Positions 8,411 through 13,426 of a DNA stretch of 13,426 bases are shown here, in pieces. The notes beneath the pieces are model-generated. The model was not told the origin of the DNA. It saw only the letters and a list, made by a program, of their open reading frames with translations, and made no database searches. The stretch is from Gonapodya prolifera JEL478 (Eukaryota; Monoblepharomycota; Monoblepharidomycetes; Monoblepharidales; Gonapodyaceae). Made by a program: the position numbers and the translations under genes. The DNA lies in assembly GCA_001574975.1 (NCBI GenBank), contig KQ965802.1, positions 109,985-123,410 of the forward strand, in the 5' to 3' direction. Each line of letters begins with the position of its first letter. Position 1 is the first letter of the stretch.

Positions 8411-9108
8411 TCTATTTTTGAATAAAAACGTTTGGCATTTGGCGATATCACTACCAACATTATTCTACCAAATTAAATACCCCAAAGAGTATGAAGTTTC
8501 CCTTGTGAGGCTGCCTTTTGTTTCTCTGTACTGCATCCAAATTTCGGCTGAATTTTCATGGGTTTCGAACTCCCTCTCTGCAAAACCACCCAGGATTTCC
8601 ACCCATGTAGCATATGCATTTCCCATCACACTAAATTTTGCATGGGAAATCGCAGATAACGATCCAATGTTATACGGCCAAAGAGTCCTGACGTGAGCAG
8701 AGGTTCGGTCAGAGTGGTGTCCCCATCGCCCATCGTAGCTAGCGTGTGTTCCATCCCCACGACTGACAGCGAGTCGGCAAGAATTTGTTTTTCAGTCCGC
8801 GTACTGTGGGTATTGCATAAAGTAAGTGTCACTCTTGTCGTATCGAATTATTCGCATTCCATCCTCCACAATGTACTCAGCGCACTCTGTGAAGCTTTAG
8901 TTCAGCGATATCAAAAAGATCCTGGCGAACTGGGAGACCTTTTCAGGCACCTTTCTTCTCGGTTTACCAAATACCTGGCAACACAACTGAGGACACCTTT
9001 CAGGTTCGTTGCTTCCCACTTCGCCTCAGATTGTCACCAGATTTGCATCAGCCATCAGGCAAGCCGAGGACGGACATCCAGCCCGTTATTGCTAGTGATA
9101 TTGCCATC
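8411..9108. other. Spacer and 5' region of transcription factor copy 2
   Basis: No gene is recognised. A long plus-strand frame runs from 8693 into the zinc-cluster exon, but it has no ATG before the cluster, so it is not a credible coding start. Around 8614-8656 the words GCATTTCCCAT and ATGGGAAATCGC form a loose inverted pair and recall words at 1-35, hinting at a shared dispersed repeat. The stretch just upstream of the ATG at 9109 is pyrimidine-rich in part, with no clear TATA box. Confidence 0.45.
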
Positions 9109-11202
9109 ATGCAGGACGACGGATGGTCGGAGGGAGAGAGGAGTGCAGACGGGAAAAGGCAACGGCCAAGAATATCCAAAGGTAAACTCTGATTGCCCTA
9201 CATCAGCTTGTGATGCCTGCAACAGCAAGCGCGACCGATGCGATGGGGGCAAACCTTGTAGCAAATGTCGGGAGCGGAAGCTCGTGTGTTCTTATTCCAG
9301 GCTGCGTATTGGTAAGTCTCTGAGAGTTCCAAGCGATCTCGCGATGCCATCTTTATCAAAGACGCTTGTTTGACAGGACCGGGTCCTCGCAGGGGCTGGC
9401 TGGAGCAGCTGAAAGCGAGATTTATCACCGTCGAGGCTTCCCTGCAGGGATCCATGGACGAAGCTATGGACATCGTCGCACCGGGGACATTCAAGCGCGA
9501 CCCAATTCCCGAACGGAGCATCTCAAAACCTCGGGACGTGATCGACGGGGTCTTAGAAAACCTGGAAATTACGGTCGCTGCGTTCCGCGAAGAAGTCTGG
9601 AAGGCCCGCGGGACTTTAATAAGCCACTCTCCGCCAACCTCTGTGTCAGCTTCTTTATCCTCGCCTTCTCAAAACATTGCTTTCCTTCAGGTGCCTCACT
9701 TCACTGAAGCAGAGGAGATTGGGACCGCTCTGCCCATATCGAATTCCCTTGAAACCGTCTCGCGGATGTCGCTTGGCCATGGGAGGGATCTATGGCAGTA
9801 GCTACCCGTGGATATTCTCCGGTAACAACGGCATCACCTTCCAGAGATTACAAACTAGAATCCCCGGTATCAACATTGTTGCGACCAGTGGACCTATTTG
9901 CGGATTTACCACCTCTTCCACCTCTGGAAACATTGAACTCACACGTGATGCAATTTTTCGACTACAGCTGGAAATTTCGCTTGGCGCGAACGTTAAATAT
10001 GATCCACAGACCAACGTGAGAAAACACTGAATCGCCAACACTTGCACAGAAGCTGATCTATTCTCTTGTAAGGTTTCTTGCGACTCTTTCCACACAATCC
10101 CCGCTCCCACTCTTTGTAGTCCAAAGTATTGGAGCTTACAGCTCTCCCGAAAATCCAACTGCATCCAAACGAGCGTCCACTGCATTTTTCAACCGTTGCA
10201 TGCGGATCTTACAAGACATGCCCCAGAACGTGGCCAACGACGTATCTTTTATCCAAGCACTGCTCCTCATGATTCAACACACTGCTGGCTTCGACATCTC
10301 GCTTGCTCGACAGTTTGTCGAGCTCGCGACCTCAAAATCCCGTCAATTGATGCTGCTGACGGATCCCAGCATGCTACCCAATCATCGCATCCAAGAGCTC
10401 CCTGGAAGCACTGGGTGGGTCAAAGACGAGGAACGGAGGCGGACAGGTGGGTCTAGCTGCCTTGCATATTCCCCCCCCAGCATCAGTTTCCCAAGCGCAA
10501 CGAACAAATTCAGGATGGGCTCTCTTTGGGGCTGACAGAATCGGCAGCTTTGTGAACAATTCACCTGCCCTTCTCTCCGACGAGGAGCTGAAGCTTCAGC
10601 CACCAGCGTCGGAAGAGTTATGGGGTTCCAACCCGTCTTCTTCGACTTCGTCATCACACGCATTCGCCAGCTCGGTGGCATCTCTTGGACCGCTCGAGCC
10701 GCTGTACATTGTCGGACAGGCCGAAACTTTACGAAGCCGTGATTGGAGTGAGGATAACCTCGTCGTCACCTGATTTGAGCGAATCTTGGAGACGTGGTAC
10801 AAGCTGTTGTCTGCAGACTCTACATACACCCGAATTGACGCCAGCTAAGGCCAGAGCCCTCCTGCTTTATCACTCGACATTCGTGATACTTCACAGCCCG
10901 TACAATTGTTTGAACATGGATCCAATTTGGTTAGCCAGTACAAGATTCCGGAAAACTCTGGAACACGCCTTTGCAGTTCGAGTGCTTCTTGAGCGATTCC
11001 TTGGGTGCGGGATCTTCCTCTCTCCATTTCCTTTGAATTGCATTTATCAATGCGCTTTGAGTATGTGTGAATTGCGTCTCCGTGTACTCGGTTTCAGCTA
11101 ACCTGCCCTCTCTTTCGTCCTAAAGTTTGGTTGTGCGACGTGTCCTGCGGTGGTGCGACATCAACAGCTGACGTCAAAATATTACTCGGCGTGGTGGCCT
11201 GA
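9109..11202 (+). pseudogene. Zn2Cys6 transcription factor copy 2, near full length with frame breaks
   Basis: Predicted exons: 9109-9181, 9207-9311, 9377-10015, 10073-10446, 10514-11060 and 11126-11202. Exon 1 gives a basic N-terminus (GKRQRPRISK). Exon 2 holds a perfect zinc cluster, CX2CX6CX5CX2CX6C (ACDACNSKRDRCDGG, CSKCRERKLVC), which binds DNA. Exon 3 opens with the usual linker GPGPRRGWLEQLKARF. Exons 4-6 resemble the fungal middle homology domain (FLATLSTQSPLPLFVV, DVSFIQALLLM, SKSRQLMLLTDPSM, ALLLYHSTFVILHSPYN, LERFLGCGIFLSPFP). Damage: exon 3 is 639 nt against 637 in copy 3, a net frameshift placed at about 9740-9765. In exon 5 the frame changes at least once between about 10700 and 10850, with TGA at 10771. 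In exon 6 a TGA at 11200 precedes the ancestral stop at 11221 shared with copy 1. Intron sizes are 25, 65, 57, 67 and 65 nt. A recent pseudogene, unless the breaks are sequence errors. Confidence 0.75.
9182..9206 (+). other. Candidate 25-nt intron before the zinc-cluster exon
   Basis: The segment begins GTAAAC, contains CTGAT (branch-site-like) and ends CATCAG. Removing it joins ...PRISK to ACDAC... in frame (25 nt is not a multiple of three), exactly as a 79-nt intron does at the same codon position and phase in copy 3 (11846-11924). If it is not removed, the zinc-cluster frame has no ATG upstream. It is far shorter than every other intron seen here. It could be an ultrashort intron, or a normal one crippled by an internal deletion of about 54 nt. 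Confidence 0.5.
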
Positions 11203-11778
11203 GCCATCACGTCTATCGACTGAATTGGAGCGAAAGTGTCTTGCGGTGACAAGTCGGCGTGTGTGATCAGGTACTGGGTTATTGGAAGACCGGTGTTAAT
11301 CATTGATCAACAACCGGAAGCTGTCACGACAGTTGTACCGAAAAGTTATTTCATTTACCAATTATCAATGTACTTATCAATTTATCGTGATGCCGTTTCA
11401 ATCTTACGAAGTGTGGTACCATGACATGCCAAAGTCTTGACCTAATCTTCAGTAGCAGCAGGGATATAGACGTGCAATATGACGCTGGCGCCGCTGGCTG
11501 TTGCTTTCGTCATCACTTCTCGCCCTACCTTCTGCATATGCTTGCCCTCGATTTCTCTCCTTCAACTAACTTGTGTTTTTAATTTCAAGTTTGATTTGAG
11601 AAATTGGGGGCAAAAGAATGAAGCAGCTTCCAGAGTTGCAAAAGCTGTACCGTTGAATTATGTAAGCGCTTCCCGCGGGGGTCAAAATGTTCCCGTGGTG
11701 TCGGCACTCAATAAAATTTAGCCCCCAAATTGCATAGGGCCTCGGCTACACAATTCCGTAACTTCCAACACACTGCAA
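11203..11778. other. Intergenic region between transcription factor copies 2 and 3
   Basis: No gene is seen. The first 200 nt still align with the 3' flank of copy 1 (8265-8410), for example GGTGACAAGTCGGC at both places and CACGACA with nearby ACCGGAAG, so the duplicated unit included the 3' flank. The rest is AT-richer and forms the 5' region of copy 3. I found no clear TATA box or other defined promoter element. Confidence 0.5.
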
Positions 11779-13426
11779 ATGCGGGAACAAGAATATTCGG
11801 AAGAAGAATCTGGGGGAGAGTGCAAAAAGCGGAAAATATCGAGAGGTGTGTTGTACAACCTTCATACGTTTCTTTGCCGACACTCAACCAACCCCGCGCA
11901 ATCTTCCTTGTTCTTCTTAACCAGCTTGTGATGCCTGCAGCACCAAGCACGCCCGATGCGATGGAGGCGAGCCTTGCAGGAAATGCCGGGAGTGGAACTT
12001 GGTATGCACATATCAACGGCAGCGTCTCGGTGAGGCTCTCGGACAGTCCCAAGCACTGATTCCATGAAATATTTATCGAGGCTTCTGTTTGATAGGGCAA
12101 GGTCCTCGCAGAGGCTGGCTGCTCCAGCTTAAGACCAGGTTTATAGCCGTCGAGAGTTCGCTGATGGCGTCAATGGACGAAGTCATGGACTTGGTCGCGC
12201 CAGGAACGTTTAAACGGGATCAGATTCCGGATAGAAGCAGCCAAAAACCTCGCGATGTGATCGATGGTGTCTTGGAAAACCTAGAAATCGCAGTTCAAGC
12301 GTTTCGCAACGAAGTCTGGAATGCTCGCTCGAAGTCGTGGAAATCTATGTCCATCCCGTCCTTTTCTTTTGCACTTCCTCAAAACAATGCTTGCGTTCAT
12401 TCCAACTTCTCAGAAACAGAATGTGTCAGGTACATCAAGTTGCGGCCTGCGACGTCTTCCCTTCCAACAGGGAACCTGCCGGATGTCGCTTGGTCATCGG
12501 AAGAGGAATCTGTGGATACATCGAGCCATGGATACTCTTCGTTGGCGACGGCATCAGCTTTGGACCATGACAGTTCCTCGACTGTGTCAACATTGTTGCG
12601 ACCTGTTGAATTATTCGCTGCTCTGCCACCACTTCCATCACCAGAAATAATCAACTCGTATGTGACACAATACTTTGACTACAATTGGAACTACCGCTTT
12701 ACACGAACACTTAATCCGATACACCGACCCACGTAAGAAAACCACATTGAACTGGGATGGTTGAGAAAGCTGACATTTGTTCTGAAAAGGTTTCTTGCAA
12801 CCATAACAAAGCAATCACCACTCCTGCTCTTCGCTGTCCTAGCAATTGGGGCTTTAACCTCGCCGGAAAATACCATTGCGTCGAAACGTCAAGCTTCCGA
12901 CGTATTTTTCAGTCGTTGTATCAAGATTTTGCAAGAACTACCTGAGACCGCAACCAACAACATATCATTCATTCAATCATTGCTCTTAATGTGCCAGTAT
13001 TGTTACGGATTCGATACTTCCCTTTCCGAAAAATTCATACAGCTCGCCATCACAAAATCCCGTGAATTGATGCTCACGACTGATCCCAGCATGCAACCAG
13101 ATCACTGTATTCAAGAGATTCCTGGGAGCCCGGAGTGGATCAAAGAGGAGGAGCGGAGGCGAACAGGTGAGACAAATATGCAGTCGTTTCCCTGACCATT
13201 ANACGTTTTACCTTCTAAAACAACAATTCAGGGTGGGCGCTCTTTGGGGCTGATAAAATCGGCTCTTTCTTCGNTAGTTCGCCTCCACTTCTCACCGATG
13301 AAGAACTGAAGCTTCAGCCGCCTGCNTCGGATGATATTTGGGAGTCGAACCCCTCTTCTACCCCTCCATCATCACTTCTTCGGAACCCTTATTCCTGCCC
13401 TGTGGCATCCGTTGGACCTCTCGAAC
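11779..13426 (+). CDS. Zn2Cys6 transcription factor copy 3, intact, cut by window end
   Basis: Exons: 11779-11845, 11925-12029, 12096-12732, 12790-13166 and 13232 to beyond the window. Introns are 79, 66, 57 and 65 nt, all GT...AG and all phase-compatible, so the frame is open to the last base. A short acidic then basic N-terminus (EEESGGECKKRKISR) leads into a complete zinc cluster CX2CX6CX5CX2CX6C (ACDACSTKHARCDGG, CRKCREWNLVC), then the linker GQGPRRGWLLQLKTRF. A block shared with copy 2 reads KPRDVIDGVLENLEI. The middle homology region has LLFAVLAIGAL, ISFIQSLLLMCQY, TKSRELMLTTDPSMQ and RRRTGWALFGADKIG. It should be a nuclear DNA-binding regulator; target genes are unknown. It lies 577 nt downstream of copy 2 in the same direction. 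Three ambiguous bases fall at 13202 (in an intron), 13274 and 13326. The last part of the protein lies outside the window. Confidence 0.85.

Noticed and set aside
8592-8604. CAGGATTTCCACC, also found in F-box exon 1 (3963-3975, 1032-1044), as a fourth F-box copy.
   Set aside because: Only 13 nt match and the flanks show no F-box coding sequence; most likely chance.
8693-9373. A 226-residue plus-strand open frame running into the zinc cluster, as one long exon.
   Set aside because: It begins at a GTG and has no ATG before the cluster. The paralogue at 11779 shows the cluster is preceded by a short spliced exon with a basic N-terminus, which also exists here in another frame.
1-13426. CRISPR array, tRNA, rRNA, transposase or viral genes.
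   Set aside because: No regularly spaced direct repeats, cloverleaf-type sequence, rRNA signature words, or recognisable transposase, integrase or viral motifs were seen on either strand.

Overview
The window looks like nuclear DNA of a fungus. It holds Zn2Cys6 (Gal4-type) transcription factor genes, an F-box gene family and an ER-Golgi SNARE gene, all split by short introns (mostly 57-94 nt) with GT...AG ends. I see no bacterial operon structure, rRNA, tRNA, CRISPR array or transposase gene. The exact lineage cannot be fixed from the sequence. Three ambiguous bases (N) near the right end point to a draft assembly, so single-base frameshifts could in part be sequencing errors.

Left part (1-5891) is an F-box region on the minus strand. 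Copy A (1029-1153) is only a broken first exon. Copy B (4085-2850) is a complete three-exon gene of 369 residues. Copy C (5891-4622) is a full-length but decayed pseudogene with frameshifts and two lost splice acceptors. Between A and B, on the plus strand, lies a frame-broken gene (1405-2616) whose second half resembles 2,4-diacetylphloroglucinol/phloretin hydrolases of the PhlG family. A small unidentified coding-like fragment sits between B and C (about 4204-4452, minus).

Centre (6223-7784, minus) holds a five-exon gene for a membrin/Bos1-type Qb-SNARE, the one clear conserved housekeeping gene here. None of its exons is readable as a long open frame; it appears only after splicing.

Right part (7945-13426, plus) is a tandem array of a Zn2Cys6 transcription factor. 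Copy 1 (7945-8264) is a 3' remnant. Copy 2 (9109-11202) is nearly full length but carries frame breaks. Copy 3 (11779 to the window end) is intact as far as it can be read. Exon and intron positions match between copies 2 and 3 with one exception: the intron before the zinc cluster is 79 nt in copy 3 but appears to be only 25 nt in copy 2.

The overall picture is two birth-and-death gene families, facing opposite ways, on either side of a conserved SNARE gene. No new defence or mobile system is evident. The most unusual points are the candidate 25-nt intron, the metal-ligand motifs kept in a frame-broken phloroglucinol-hydrolase relative, and graded decay across two tandem families.
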